NCBI RefSeq assembly: GCF_902706195.1
Contig: NZ_CACSJO010000018.1
Span: 56,412 to 120,411 of the forward strand
Source of the DNA: Novosphingobium sp. 18050
Lineage (GTDB): Bacteria > Pseudomonadota > Alphaproteobacteria > Sphingomonadales > Sphingomonadaceae
Reading direction: 5' to 3'
Length of the DNA stretch: 64,000 nucleotides
Shown here: positions 1 to 8,654 of the stretch, one piece after another
Layout: the number at the start of each line of letters is the position of its first letter
How positions within the stretch are numbered: the first letter of the stretch is position 1
Made by a program: the position numbers and the translations under genes
The notes under the pieces: generated by a model
Seen by the model: the letters and a program-made list of their open reading frames with translations, nothing else
Database searches by the model: none
What the model was told of the DNA's origin: nothing

Positions 1-1082
1 CCCTTGACGAGGCGGACCATGATCCGCCGGTCCGCGCGGCGGGCAAGGTCGACGATCCAGTCGATCACCATCGGGCAGCGCTTGCCGTAGGCCTGGATCA
101 CGAAACCAAGGCCATCCCATCCCGCCAGCGCCGGGTCCAATGCGAGGCTTTCCAGCAGGTCGAGCGAGAGTTCGAGCCGGTCAGCTTCCTCGGCGTCGAT
201 GTTGAAGCCGATGTCGTACCCCTTGGCCATCACCGCCAGCGCCTGCACCATCGGCAGCAGCTCGCCCATGACCCGTTCGCCTTGCGCCCGGACATAGCGC
301 GGGTGCAGCGCCGAAAGCTTGATCGAAATGCCCGGCCCTTCATAGATGCCGCGCCCGGCCGAGGCCTTGCCGATGGCATGGATGGCGTTTTCGTAATCGG
401 CGTAATAGCGCGCCGCGTCGGCTGCCGTGGTCGCGGCTTCGCCCAGCATGTCGTAGCTATAGCGGAAGCCCTTCCCTTCCAGCTCGCGCGCGCGCTTGAG
501 GGCCTCGGCAATCGTTTCGCCGGTGACGAACTGTTCGCCCATCATGCGCATCGCCAGATCGACGCCGCGGCGGATCACCGGCTCACCGGCGCGGGCGATC
601 AAACGGGTAAGTGCTGCACCCAGCCCCCGGTCGTCCACAGAACCGACCAGCTTGCCGGTCACCACCAGCCCCCAGGTGGCGGCGTTGACGAACAGAGACT
701 TGCCGCCGCCCAGGTGCCCGCTCCAGTCCCCGCCCGAAATCTTGTCGCGGATCAGGGCGTCGCGGGTAGCGTGATCGGGAATGCGCAGCAGCGCTTCGGC
801 CAGACACATGAGCGCCACGCCTTCCTGGCTGGAAAGCGCATATTCCTGCACCAGTCCTTCTACCCCGGTGCCCTTGTGATTGGCGCGCAAAGTCGTGACC
901 AGATGGGTCGCGGTCTGGCGCACTGCCGCGCGCATCGGCTCGGATAAAGACGCAGCGTCCAGCAGCGGTGCAAGACACGCGGCCTCGTCGCGGCGACGGG
1001 CCTCGGCGATGGTCCTGCGCAGGGGCGACAGTTCGCGGATGGCAGGGGCGAAAGCGGCGAAGGGTGCGGGCGAAGTGCTCAT
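1..1082 (-). CDS. putA: Bifunctional proline dehydrogenase / P5C dehydrogenase PutA (partial, N-terminal part)
   Basis: The first 360 residues are visible; the gene runs off the left edge. PutA oxidises proline to P5C (FAD domain) and P5C to glutamate (NAD domain). The visible part covers the arm and start of the proline dehydrogenase barrel: an LSSQEGVALMCLAEALLRIPD-type segment, FVTGETIAEAL, YSYDMLGEAA, GISIKLSALHPRY, NIDAEEADRLELSLDLLE and the final RLVKG, all in the order usual for PutA. The start is ATG at 1082 (MSTSPAPFAAF). A divergent Lrp-type regulator lies 98 bp away, the classical alphaproteobacterial putA/putR arrangement, so proline-dependent activation is likely. The P5C dehydrogenase half is not in the window, so bifunctionality is inferred from the N-terminal architecture. 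Confidence 0.93.
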   Translation of the reverse strand, partial: MSTSPAPFAAFAPAIRELSPLRRTIAEARRRDEAACLAPLLDAASLSEPMRAAVRQTATHLVTTLRANHKGTGVEGLVQEYALSSQEGVALMCLAEALLRIPDHATRDALIRDKISGGDWSGHLGGGKSLFVNAATWGLVVTGKLVGSVDDRGLGAALTRLIARAGEPVIRRGVDLAMRMMGEQFVTGETIAEALKRARELEGKGFRYSYDMLGEAATTAADAARYYADYENAIHAIGKASAGRGIYEGPGISIKLSALHPRYVRAQGERVMGELLPMVQALAVMAKGYDIGFNIDAEEADRLELSLDLLESLALDPALAGWDGLGFVIQAYGKRCPMVIDWIVDLARRADRRIMVRLVK

Positions 1083-1132
1083 GGCGAAAATCTAACCGAT
1101 TCGCGCTTGTCGGTCTGCCTTTTCAGTGCCAC

Positions 1133-1148
1133 CGATATATCCATATCG
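1133..1148. promoter_or_regulatory. Palindrome in the putA/lrp intergenic region, candidate Lrp operator
   Basis: A perfect 6-bp inverted repeat, CGATAT-N4-ATATCG, sits in the AT-rich middle of the 98-bp divergent spacer, 33 bp upstream of the regulator start. Lrp/AsnC proteins bind such AT-rich dyads. Assignment is by position and symmetry only. Confidence 0.4.
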
Positions 1149-1180
1149 ACTTATTTATCGAACCTATCAGGGCAATCTGC

Positions 1181-1651
1181 ATGACAAAGTCCAAGGAACC
1201 GGTCGAACTGGACGAACTCGATCGCAAGATCATTGCAGTTCTGCGCGCCGACGGGCGGATCACGGTGACAGACCTCGCCAAGGCGGTCGGCATGTCGAAA
1301 ACGCCTTGTCAGGTGCGCTTACGGCGGCTGATCGAAAACGGCGTGATCCGGGGCTTCAAGGCGGTGGTCGATCCAGTCAGTCTCGGGCTGGATCATGTCG
1401 CCTTCGCCGAGGTCAAGCTGTCCGACACCCGCGAAAGCGCGCTGACGGAGTTCAACCGCGCCGTGCGCCGCATTCCCGAAGTGGAGGAATGCCACATGAT
1501 CGCCAGCAGCTTCGACTACCTGCTGAAAGTGCGCACTGCCGACATCCGCCGCTACCGCATGGTGCTGGGTGAGAAGATCTCCAGCCTGCCGCATGTCGCC
1601 AGCACTTCGACATTCGTGGCGATGGAAACGGTAAAGGACGCCAGCAGCTGA
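1181..1651 (+). CDS. Lrp/AsnC-family transcriptional regulator (PutR-like)
   Basis: This 156-residue protein has the normal length and layout of Lrp/AsnC regulators: an N-terminal winged helix-turn-helix (ELDELDRKIIAVLRADGR, then the recognition helix around MSKTPCQVRLRRLIENGVI) and a C-terminal RAM ligand-binding domain (residues about 70-150, including EECHMIASSFDYLLKVRT). The ATG at 1181 is chosen because it precedes the first helix; the longer frame upstream crosses the putA promoter. Its divergent position next to putA predicts that it senses proline and controls putA, as PutR does in other alphaproteobacteria. The assignment to the putA regulon is inference from context. Confidence 0.92.
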   Translation: MTKSKEPVELDELDRKIIAVLRADGRITVTDLAKAVGMSKTPCQVRLRRLIENGVIRGFKAVVDPVSLGLDHVAFAEVKLSDTRESALTEFNRAVRRIPEVEECHMIASSFDYLLKVRTADIRRYRMVLGEKISSLPHVASTSTFVAMETVKDASS

Positions 1652-1734
1652 TCGCCGGTGCGCTGATCGGGGCGGCCGGATTGACCCCTCCCCGGCCGGT
1701 CATAGGGTTACGCCAAACAGCGGGGAGAGAACTG

Positions 1735-2604
1735 ATGACCGACCGGGCGCCTGTCGCAATCGTCACCGGAGCCAGCAGGGGCGCAGGACGGGGCATTGCC
1801 GTTGCGCTCGGCTCGCACGGATGCACTGTCTATGTCACCGGCCGCTCACAGAAGGAGGGCGACGCCTCCATGCCCGGTACGATCCACGCGACCGCGCGCG
1901 AAGTGACCGAGGCCGGGGGCACGGGCATTGCCGTCGCCTGCGACAGCGGAGACGACGCCCAGGTAGCCGCGATGATAGCCCGAGTGATCGCCGAGCAGGG
2001 GCGCATCGATATCCTCGTGAACAACGCCTGCGCGGTCCACGATGCGCTCAGTGCGCCGGGGCAGTTCTGGGAAAAGCCGCTGGCGATCGGCAACATGATC
2101 GATGTCGGCGTGCGCAGCGGTTTCGTTACCACCTGGCATGCGGCCACGCATATGGCGGGGCAAGACAAGGGGCTGGTCCTGTTCACGTCCTCGCCCGGAT
2201 CGATGCATTACTGTTTCGGCCCCGCCTATGGCGCGCACAAGGCCGGGGTCGACAAGATGGCTTTCGACATGGGCGTGGATTTTGCCGATGCCGGGGCGAA
2301 CGTGGCGGCGGTGTCCGTGTGGATGGGCTCGCTCACCACCGAGCGGTTGATGCAGATGATGGATGAAATGCCTGAGCGTTTCGCCCACCTCGAAGGGACC
2401 CTGGAGTCGGCAGGCTACACCGGCCATTTGGCCTGGGCGCTATGGAGCGATCCCGAGATGATGCGGCACAATGGGCGCACGGTAATCGGCGCGGAGCTGG
2501 GCCGGGAATACGGGATCACCGACCTTGGCGGTAAGTATCCGCCCTCAGCAAGGTCCGGGACCGGAGCCGCACCGCCGACCTATGCGGAGTACAAGGTGAA
2601 GTGA
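1735..2604 (+). CDS. Short-chain dehydrogenase/reductase (DHRS1-like)
   Basis: A 289-residue SDR. It shows the NAD(P)-binding TGASRGAGRG glycine motif at residues 10-19, an NNAC version of the NNAG motif, a catalytic Ser in the SSPGSM strand and YGAHK as the YxxxK catalytic pair. The long insert after the NNAC motif and the C-terminal extension resemble the DHRS1 subgroup of SDRs, whose substrates are mostly unknown (steroids and xenobiotic ketones in the mammalian member). The ATG at 1735 follows a GGGGAGAGA ribosome-binding site; an earlier in-frame start at 1681 has none. It lies tail-to-tail with the molybdenum hydroxylase operon, suggesting a catabolic setting, but no substrate can be read from sequence. 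Confidence 0.85.
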   Translation: MTDRAPVAIVTGASRGAGRGIAVALGSHGCTVYVTGRSQKEGDASMPGTIHATAREVTEAGGTGIAVACDSGDDAQVAAMIARVIAEQGRIDILVNNACAVHDALSAPGQFWEKPLAIGNMIDVGVRSGFVTTWHAATHMAGQDKGLVLFTSSPGSMHYCFGPAYGAHKAGVDKMAFDMGVDFADAGANVAAVSVWMGSLTTERLMQMMDEMPERFAHLEGTLESAGYTGHLAWALWSDPEMMRHNGRTVIGAELGREYGITDLGGKYPPSARSGTGAAPPTYAEYKVK

Positions 2605-2614
2605 AGCGCGCCCT

Positions 2615-2631
2615 CCTCCCCTTGGGGGAGG
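2615..2631. terminator. Hairpin between convergent SDR and coxL-like genes
   Basis: CCTCCCC and GGGGAGG form a 7-bp stem with a 3-nt loop in the 29-bp gap between two convergent genes, so it may terminate both. No strong T-run follows on either strand. Confidence 0.4.
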
Positions 2632-2633
2632 GA

Positions 2634-5342
2634 TCAGGCCCGCTCTCCCGATACCTTGGCTGAGCCGAACATACCCATCTTGCACTTGCCGCTCATGCTA
2701 TCGCCATCGAAAAGAAGATCGTATTTCAGCGTGATCTTCATCGGCTTCTCTACCTTCATCTCGAACTTCACCTGACGGCCCGATAGCGTCCCGCCCGCGA
2801 AATCCTGCCGTCCCTCTGGCGCTTCGAGATAGCCTGAGACAGCAGACCCGTCGGTATCGAAGTGCGCCACCATCACCTGCGGGCCCATCGGCGTCTTGAG
2901 GATCATGTTCCAGTCGCCGTCGATGCCGCCAGCCGCTGCGGGCGCAGCCACCTCGACCGGCAGCACTGCTTCCACCGCTGCGGAAGCCCCCCCTTCCAGA
3001 TGCGCGCGCGTTCCCGAAATATCACGCCCCTCGATCACATCCAGCACGCGTGCGGGCGTCAGTGGCAATACCAGTTCCTCGATCTCGCCGAAGGGGGAGA
3101 GCGCATCGGCGATCGCGTTGACCAGCGTCGGCGGGCCGATGATGCAGCCCCCCTCTCCCACCCCGCGCATCCCGCCAATGGTCTGCGAGGGCGTGCTGGC
3201 GTGGAGATACTCGAAGTCCGGAACGTCCGAGATCGCGGGCATCAGATAATCCTTGAAGGTCGGCGCCAGCGGGTTGCCGCGCGCGTCGTAAGGCATGTCT
3301 TCCAACAGCACCTGCCCGATCGCCTGCGCAAGGCCGCCCGCGATCTGGCCCTCGACGACGCCGGGGTTGATAACCGTGCCGCAGTCCTCGCTGCTGATCC
3401 AGCGCAGGATCTTCACGAACCCGGTTTCGGCATCGACCTCGACCATGCAGCAGTGGGCCGCGCTGGTCATGGTCATGGGCGGGGGCTGGTAGCGGTATTG
3501 CGCCTCTAGCCCGGTGGCCGCACCTTCAGGCAGGCGGCCCGGCTCGCCATAGGCGATTTCGGCGATTTCCCGCAAAGAACGCGTCATCTCGGGCGCGCCG
3601 GCGACGTGGACCATGCCGCCCTGTATGGTGATGGCCTCGACGCTGGCATTGGAGAGGTGCGCGGCGACAACCTTGACCTTGTCCGCCAGCATTTCCGCTG
3701 CGCGCCAAGTGGCTCCGCCCGCGATCACCCCCTGCCGACTGCCGGCCGCGCCGGGTGAGAACGCACCGATCGCGCTGTCGCCCTCATAGACCGCGACGTC
3801 CTCGTAAGCCACGCCAAGCTGCTGGGCGATGACCTGCGCCATGGTCGTTGCCGTGCCGTGGCCTTGCGAATGGGTGGACAGCATGGCGACAACCTTGCCG
3901 GTCGGCTCGATGCGCAAGTGCACCGTCTCGCCCGTCATCGGCGCCATCGACCCGGCCGCCCCGGTCGGCTCGATATAGGTGGCAATGCCGATGCCCAGAT
4001 AGCGGCCCTGTTTCCGTGCCTCGACCTGCTCCTTGCGGAAGGCGGCAAGGTCAATACTGGCAACCAGCTTTTCGAGGCATTCGCCCGGCGTGATGTCGGT
4101 GACCGGAATTCCCAGCGTCGAGGTATGGGGCTGGTCGGTGAGGTAGACCAGGTTGCGGCGCCGCAGTTCCACCGGGTCGATGCCGATCTTGCGCGCAGCC
4201 TTGTCCAGCAGCGTTTCGCGCACCAGCGATTCCATCGCCCATGGCCCGCGATAGGCGCCCAGGCCCATGGTGTTGGTGTACCAGCCGCGTGTCACGAAGC
4301 CGTATGCGGGCAGCTTGTAGGCGGGCCACATGAACATATGGACGGCGATGTTGGCATCCTCGCCCATCGGCCACGCGCCGTTGTTACAGGCATAGTCACA
4401 CCATGCCGCCTGCAGATGGCCCTCGCCGTCGAACCCCACGGTCAGCGACACGTCCTGGTCACGCGCATGGCTGGAGGCGGTCAGCGCCTCGAAACGATCC
4501 TCGATCCACTTGAGCGGACGCCCCAGCAGCTTCGCCGCGACGATCACAGCCACTTCCTCGCGCCACGGAATATTCTTCAGGCCGAATCCGCCGCCGACGT
4601 CTTTGGCGATAACGCGCAGCGCCTCGGCCGGCAGGCCCAGCACCAGCGCGATATAGCGCGCGGCAAGGTGCGGGCTTTGGCAACCGATCCATACCGTCAT
4701 TTCCCCCGCGCCTTCCGGCGAGGCGACGCAGGCCCGGCCCTCCATCGGCGACTGGGCAATGCGCTGGTGACGGATGCGGGTGGAGACCACATGCGCGCAG
4801 CCGTCCAGCAAAGGCTGGATCGCCTCGCGCGTATCCTCATCGCCCATTTCGGCTGAGATATTGTCGTCCCGGTCCGGATGAACCAGCGGGCCGGTCTTCG
4901 CATCCGCAATGGTCACGACGGGAGTTTCCTCCTCGATCACCACTTCGACAAGCGAGGCGGCGTCCTCGGCGAGGGCCCGGCTGTCAGCGATGACCATGGC
5001 GATCGGATCGCCCACGCAGGCGACCCTGCCATCGGCCAGCAAAGTGACCGGCGCCTCGATCGGGGTGAAGAAAAAGGTCTGCATCGCAACGGGCACGGCG
5101 GCGAGGTCCGCCTGGGTGTAGATGGCATGGACGCCGGGCATTTCGCGCGCCGCATCCATGTCGATCGAAACGATCCGCCCGCGCGCCGCCGCCGAGCGGA
5201 CATAGGCGATGTGCAGCATTCCCGGCAGACGTATGTCGTCGGTGAACTGGCCGCGCCCCGTCAGCAGCCGCCCGTCCTCCTTGCGTGGCTGGCGCGAACC
5301 GACGTAGCGGACGGCGCCGACGCTTTTCGCATGGATATTCAT
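2634..5342 (-). CDS. Molybdenum hydroxylase large subunit (CoxL/aldehyde oxidase family, form II) with extra C-terminal domain
   Basis: A 902-residue molybdopterin-binding subunit of the xanthine dehydrogenase / CO dehydrogenase family. The N-terminal a/b hammerhead domain (residues about 20-130) is followed by the Mo-pterin domains. The active-site loop reads AYRGPW near residue 363, like form II enzymes (AYRGAGR) and unlike true CO dehydrogenase (AYRCSFR), so CO is unlikely to be the substrate. The GVGEGG motif near residue 730 carries the family's catalytic Glu. After residue about 800 an Ala/Pro linker leads to a beta-rich domain of about 95 residues that the core enzyme does not need. 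Start at 5342 overlaps the small-subunit stop by ATGA; last gene of a four-gene operon. Substrate unknown, probably an aromatic, heterocycle or aldehyde. Confidence 0.9.
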   Translation of the reverse strand: MNIHAKSVGAVRYVGSRQPRKEDGRLLTGRGQFTDDIRLPGMLHIAYVRSAAARGRIVSIDMDAAREMPGVHAIYTQADLAAVPVAMQTFFFTPIEAPVTLLADGRVACVGDPIAMVIADSRALAEDAASLVEVVIEEETPVVTIADAKTGPLVHPDRDDNISAEMGDEDTREAIQPLLDGCAHVVSTRIRHQRIAQSPMEGRACVASPEGAGEMTVWIGCQSPHLAARYIALVLGLPAEALRVIAKDVGGGFGLKNIPWREEVAVIVAAKLLGRPLKWIEDRFEALTASSHARDQDVSLTVGFDGEGHLQAAWCDYACNNGAWPMGEDANIAVHMFMWPAYKLPAYGFVTRGWYTNTMGLGAYRGPWAMESLVRETLLDKAARKIGIDPVELRRRNLVYLTDQPHTSTLGIPVTDITPGECLEKLVASIDLAAFRKEQVEARKQGRYLGIGIATYIEPTGAAGSMAPMTGETVHLRIEPTGKVVAMLSTHSQGHGTATTMAQVIAQQLGVAYEDVAVYEGDSAIGAFSPGAAGSRQGVIAGGATWRAAEMLADKVKVVAAHLSNASVEAITIQGGMVHVAGAPEMTRSLREIAEIAYGEPGRLPEGAATGLEAQYRYQPPPMTMTSAAHCCMVEVDAETGFVKILRWISSEDCGTVINPGVVEGQIAGGLAQAIGQVLLEDMPYDARGNPLAPTFKDYLMPAISDVPDFEYLHASTPSQTIGGMRGVGEGGCIIGPPTLVNAIADALSPFGEIEELVLPLTPARVLDVIEGRDISGTRAHLEGGASAAVEAVLPVEVAAPAAAGGIDGDWNMILKTPMGPQVMVAHFDTDGSAVSGYLEAPEGRQDFAGGTLSGRQVKFEMKVEKPMKITLKYDLLFDGDSMSGKCKMGMFGSAKVSGERA

Positions 5343-5824
5343 GTCGTCGCTCCGGCCAGTTGGCGAATGGCGCGGCGAATGCCCTGATAGCCGGTGCAAC
5401 GGCAGATGTGGCCGGACATCGCCGCAGTCAGCGCCTTCTCGATCTGCCCGGCCCCCGCGCCTTCATTCTCACGCGTAACCGCCGCCATGGTGATCGCCAC
5501 GCCCGGCGTGCAAAAGCCGCATTGGAGCCCGAAGTTATCCTTGAGTGCCTGCTGGACCGGGTGGAGCGTGCCGTCAGGCTCGGCAAGGCCCTCAACCGTC
5601 GTCACCGCGCCGCCGTTCGCCTGCACTGCCAGCATCAGGCAGGAACGCATGGCCACACCGTCGACCATGACCGTGCAGGCCCCGCAGACCCCGTGTTCGC
5701 AGGCAAGGTGTGTGCCGGTATAGCCCAGTTCCTCGCGCAGGAATTCGCCAAGGCTCGTGCGTGCCTCGACAAGGGCGGCGTGGCGGTGGCCGTTGACCGT
5801 CAGTTCGATCCTGTGCTCGCTCAT
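5339..5824 (-). CDS. Molybdenum hydroxylase iron-sulfur small subunit (CoxS-like)
   Basis: A 161-residue subunit carrying two [2Fe-2S] clusters. The N-terminal plant-type ferredoxin domain has CEHGVCGAC and a downstream Cys (MRSCLM). The C-terminal helical domain has CGFC and CRCTGY. These are the standard eight cysteines that pass electrons from the Mo centre to FAD. The ATG at 5824 (MSEHRIEL) overlaps the stop of the upstream FAD subunit as ATGA, and the gene's own stop overlaps the large-subunit start the same way, so the three subunits are translationally coupled. Confidence 0.95.
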   Translation of the reverse strand: MSEHRIELTVNGHRHAALVEARTSLGEFLREELGYTGTHLACEHGVCGACTVMVDGVAMRSCLMLAVQANGGAVTTVEGLAEPDGTLHPVQQALKDNFGLQCGFCTPGVAITMAAVTRENEGAGAGQIEKALTAAMSGHICRCTGYQGIRRAIRQLAGATT

Positions 5825-6690
5825 GCAGCGCTCCTGATGTCCAGCGTTTCGCGCAGGCACCGCGCAAAGATCCGCGCGCCAACGGTGCGGCGGTATTCCG
5901 CGCTGGCATGATGATCATCGAACGGCGCAGTGTCGGCAACGGCGGCGCGTGCCACGCCCGGCGCGTCGATCCCGGTGAGCGATGCGCCTGTCAGCGCGGC
6001 CTCCGCCTGCCGCGCCCGGATCGGCGTGGGGCCCATGCCAAACCACGCGATGCCGGCGCGCCTGATGACCCCGCCCTCGACCTCCAGTGCGCCGACCAGA
6101 CCGACCAGCGCGAAGTCGCCCGGCCTCTGGGCCACCTCGCGAAACAGGACGAGGTGCCCATCCGGCCAGTCGGGATAGACGATACCCGTCACCAGTTCAT
6201 CGGGTTCGAGGACGGTCATGTAGGGGCCGATGTAGAACGCGTCCGCCGGCACCATGCGGGAGCCCCGGATCGAGGCGATCTCGATATGGGCGCCCAGCGC
6301 CACGGCCGTTGCCGGCATCTCCGCTGCCGGTTCACCCAGCGCGACCGAACCGCCAATCGTTCCGCGATTGCGCGTCTGGTAATGTCCGACATGCCCCAGC
6401 GCGGTGATGAATGCGGGCAGGTGCCGCGCCAGGGTTTTATCACCCAGGGCGTCTGCCTGCCGCGTCGCCGGCCCGACACGGGTGCCGCCCTCCACCCGCG
6501 TCACGCCCTTGAGCTGTGCAATCCCGTTGATGTCGACGAGGACGAAAGGCTGGCTCATCCGCAAGTTGAGCAGCGGCATCAAGGTCTGCCCGCCCGCGAT
6601 CACCGTGGCACCGCCTCCTGCCTCGGAGAGGATACGGCAGGCCTCCTCGACGCTGCCCGGCCGAACATAGTCGAATGGCGCGGGCTTCAC
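5821..6690 (-). CDS. Molybdenum hydroxylase FAD-binding medium subunit (CoxM-like)
   Basis: A 289-residue protein of the CoxM/FAD-binding PCMH type. FAD motifs are visible as AGGQTLMPLLNLRM near residue 32 and TIGGSVALGEP around residue 110, followed by the CO-dehydrogenase flavoprotein C-terminal domain. It takes electrons from the small subunit and passes them to an acceptor. Translation starts at GTG 6690, overlapping the stop of the coxG-like gene (GTGA). Length and motif order are normal. Confidence 0.93.
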   Translation of the reverse strand: MKPAPFDYVRPGSVEEACRILSEAGGGATVIAGGQTLMPLLNLRMSQPFVLVDINGIAQLKGVTRVEGGTRVGPATRQADALGDKTLARHLPAFITALGHVGHYQTRNRGTIGGSVALGEPAAEMPATAVALGAHIEIASIRGSRMVPADAFYIGPYMTVLEPDELVTGIVYPDWPDGHLVLFREVAQRPGDFALVGLVGALEVEGGVIRRAGIAWFGMGPTPIRARQAEAALTGASLTGIDAPGVARAAVADTAPFDDHHASAEYRRTVGARIFARCLRETLDIRSAA

Positions 6691-7394
6691 GCGCTTACAC
6701 TCCGTCGGCCGGCCTCATAGGCGGCAGCGGCGGTCAGCACGATCAGTACCAGCACTACCAGGGTGACCGGCGTACCGACATGCGCGAGCATGTTGCCCGC
6801 AACCAGAGCAACGACCAGCGCAGCCACCCAACCCCATAGCGGCGCGGGCGCCATCGGCCCGGCCGCGACCACGGACGCAGCCCTCGCCGACGGCGCAGGC
6901 GCCGCCAGCGTCTGTCCCGGCGCCGCGATTGCCTCACCGTCGACGACCGCACCGCCAACCACCACATCGCCGAATTTCGCGAAGAACTTGCCGGCAAGGT
7001 TCTTGGCGGTCGCATCGATGATCGGCCCGCCCAGCTGCGCCATGCGCCCGCCGACTTGGGCATCGACATCGTAGGAAACCAGCGTCCCGCCTTCCGCCGC
7101 CTCGGACAGCCGCACTTTGGCCCCGCCCTTGGCCGAACCGGCGATACCGCCGTTGCCCGTGCCGGTGATCGTATAGCCGTTGGGCGCATCGAGATCGGAA
7201 AGCTGGACGTTGCCCTTGAAGCGTGCGCCGATCGGGCCGATCTTCACTTCCGCGACAGCCAGAAAGCCATTCTCACCATCTTTTTCCAGACTTTGGCAAC
7301 CGGGGATGCACTGGGCCAGCACGGCCGGATCGTTGAGCGCCTCCCAGACCTTGCCGCGCGGCGCGGCGATGCGCTGCTCCCCTGTCATCTGCAT
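6687..7394 (-). CDS. CoxG-like carbon monoxide dehydrogenase subunit G / SRPBCC membrane-anchored protein
   Basis: A 235-residue protein, first gene of the molybdenum hydroxylase operon. Residues 1-145 form a CoxG/SRPBCC lipid-binding-like domain (MTGEQRIAAPRGKVWEALNDP, then CIPGCQSLEK, GPIGARFKG, and a C-terminal amphipathic helix around AKNLAGKFFAKF). An Ala/Pro linker and two hydrophobic segments (about residues 180-225) follow, ending in a basic tail. CoxG proteins recruit Mo hydroxylases to the membrane, so this one probably anchors the complex near a quinone or cytochrome acceptor. The ATG at 7394 is the first residue of the domain; the longer frame upstream lacks family similarity. Confidence 0.87.
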   Translation of the reverse strand: MQMTGEQRIAAPRGKVWEALNDPAVLAQCIPGCQSLEKDGENGFLAVAEVKIGPIGARFKGNVQLSDLDAPNGYTITGTGNGGIAGSAKGGAKVRLSEAAEGGTLVSYDVDAQVGGRMAQLGGPIIDATAKNLAGKFFAKFGDVVVGGAVVDGEAIAAPGQTLAAPAPSARAASVVAAGPMAPAPLWGWVAALVVALVAGNMLAHVGTPVTLVVLVLIVLTAAAAYEAGRRSVSA

Positions 7395-7631
7395 GTGCGT
7401 GTCTCTCCAGATCCGCTGCGGGCTTTGCACCCCGTCCTTATCGACGCGGATTGAACGACGAGACGCGCCGCGATGCAAGAGGTTATGAGCAACGATGGCT
7501 CTTAAATCGCGCTCACGGGTAAAACCGCCCCGGCGTTGCCTGTGCAGCCCGGCTCCCTCTCCAATGCCCGCCTGCTAGGATCAACGCGAAAGCGGCGCAC
7601 CAAAAATGCCGCATCCAGAGGAGTGGCCGTC

Positions 7632-8531
7632 ATGTCTCAGCTTTCGCCGGGTGATTTCACCGCGCTTGCCAGCGGCATCTATCTGGAGGGCCTCGCCGTT
7701 GACCACGAACGCGGCGTCATCTGGTACAGCGATGTTGTCGGCGGCGGCATCCACGCCGTGAAACCGGATGGAACCCCGGTCGGCGTCCTGGACCCCGAGC
7801 GGATGTGGACCGGCGGCATCATGATCAACGCGGACGGCGCGATCCTGTCGAGCGGCCAGGGCGGCGTGCGTTGGAACAACCCGGAAACCGGAGCCTCGGG
7901 CTGGCTGATCGACACGCTGGACGGAAAACCGGTGAACGGCATCAACGAGATGTACCCCGACGGCGAAGGCGGCATGTTCTTCGGCACTCTCGACATCGAA
8001 AGCGTCATTGCCGCCCGGCCCGCGCGCCCGACCGAAATCTGGCACCTGACCCGCGACGGCCACACGATCCGCCTTGCCGAGGGCCTGCGCTTCACCAACG
8101 GCATCGGCTACAACCCAAGCCTTGCCCAGTTCTACTGCTCCGAGACGTTCGGCCAGGCCCTCGCCTGGGACGTCACCCCCAGCTTCGAACTCACCAACCG
8201 GCGCGTCCTCCTCGACCGCGACGACTGCGACGGGCTGGCCCTCGATGCCGAAGATGCGATCTGGATTCCGGGGGTCTACTCGCCGGGGATCATCCGCCGC
8301 GTCACTCCGACGGCCAGGGAACTGCCGCCTGTGCCGACCCCGCCGGGTGCAACCACGCAGGTCCGCTTCGGCGGGGCGGACGGGCGCGACATCTACATCA
8401 CTCTGGTCCCAGCCGATGCCGGTGAGTGCCTGCGCACCGGCCGGCCGCTCTCCGGCACCTCGACCCTGCAACGCGGCCGATCGACGGTGCCGGGGGTGAA
8501 GATCGAAGCGACATGCTTCGACCTCGCCTGA
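7632..8531 (+). CDS. SMP-30/gluconolactonase family beta-propeller lactonase
   Basis: A 299-residue six-bladed propeller of the SMP-30/gluconolactonase/LRE family. Typical elements are LEGLAVDHERGVIWYSD (first metal-ligand Glu), NGINEMYPDGEGGMFFGT, FTNGIGYNP and DDCDGLALDAEDAIW (the DG metal-ligand strand near the end). Family members hydrolyse sugar or other lactones in a metal-dependent way, and homologues are often found in catabolic gene clusters. The ATG at 7632 follows an AGAGGAG Shine-Dalgarno. It is divergent from the Mo hydroxylase operon (237 bp apart) and followed by SDR, NTF2-like and EthD-like genes. Substrate not assignable. Confidence 0.85.
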   Translation: MSQLSPGDFTALASGIYLEGLAVDHERGVIWYSDVVGGGIHAVKPDGTPVGVLDPERMWTGGIMINADGAILSSGQGGVRWNNPETGASGWLIDTLDGKPVNGINEMYPDGEGGMFFGTLDIESVIAARPARPTEIWHLTRDGHTIRLAEGLRFTNGIGYNPSLAQFYCSETFGQALAWDVTPSFELTNRRVLLDRDDCDGLALDAEDAIWIPGVYSPGIIRRVTPTARELPPVPTPPGATTQVRFGGADGRDIYITLVPADAGECLRTGRPLSGTSTLQRGRSTVPGVKIEATCFDLA

Positions 8532-8654
8532 CCCGCCCATGCTCTGACACGCCCCGGCGATGACCTTACCGCGCTGCTGGCCCCCAATCCGCAGCCGCGA
8601 TAGCACCTTGGTAAAGCCCGCAGAGCAATCCCTAAAAGCGGACAAGGAGAGAGC

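Noticed and set aside
2634..5342. True carbon monoxide dehydrogenase
   Set aside because: The active-site loop lacks the Cys of form I enzymes (AYRCSFR), so a CO-oxidising role was not assigned.
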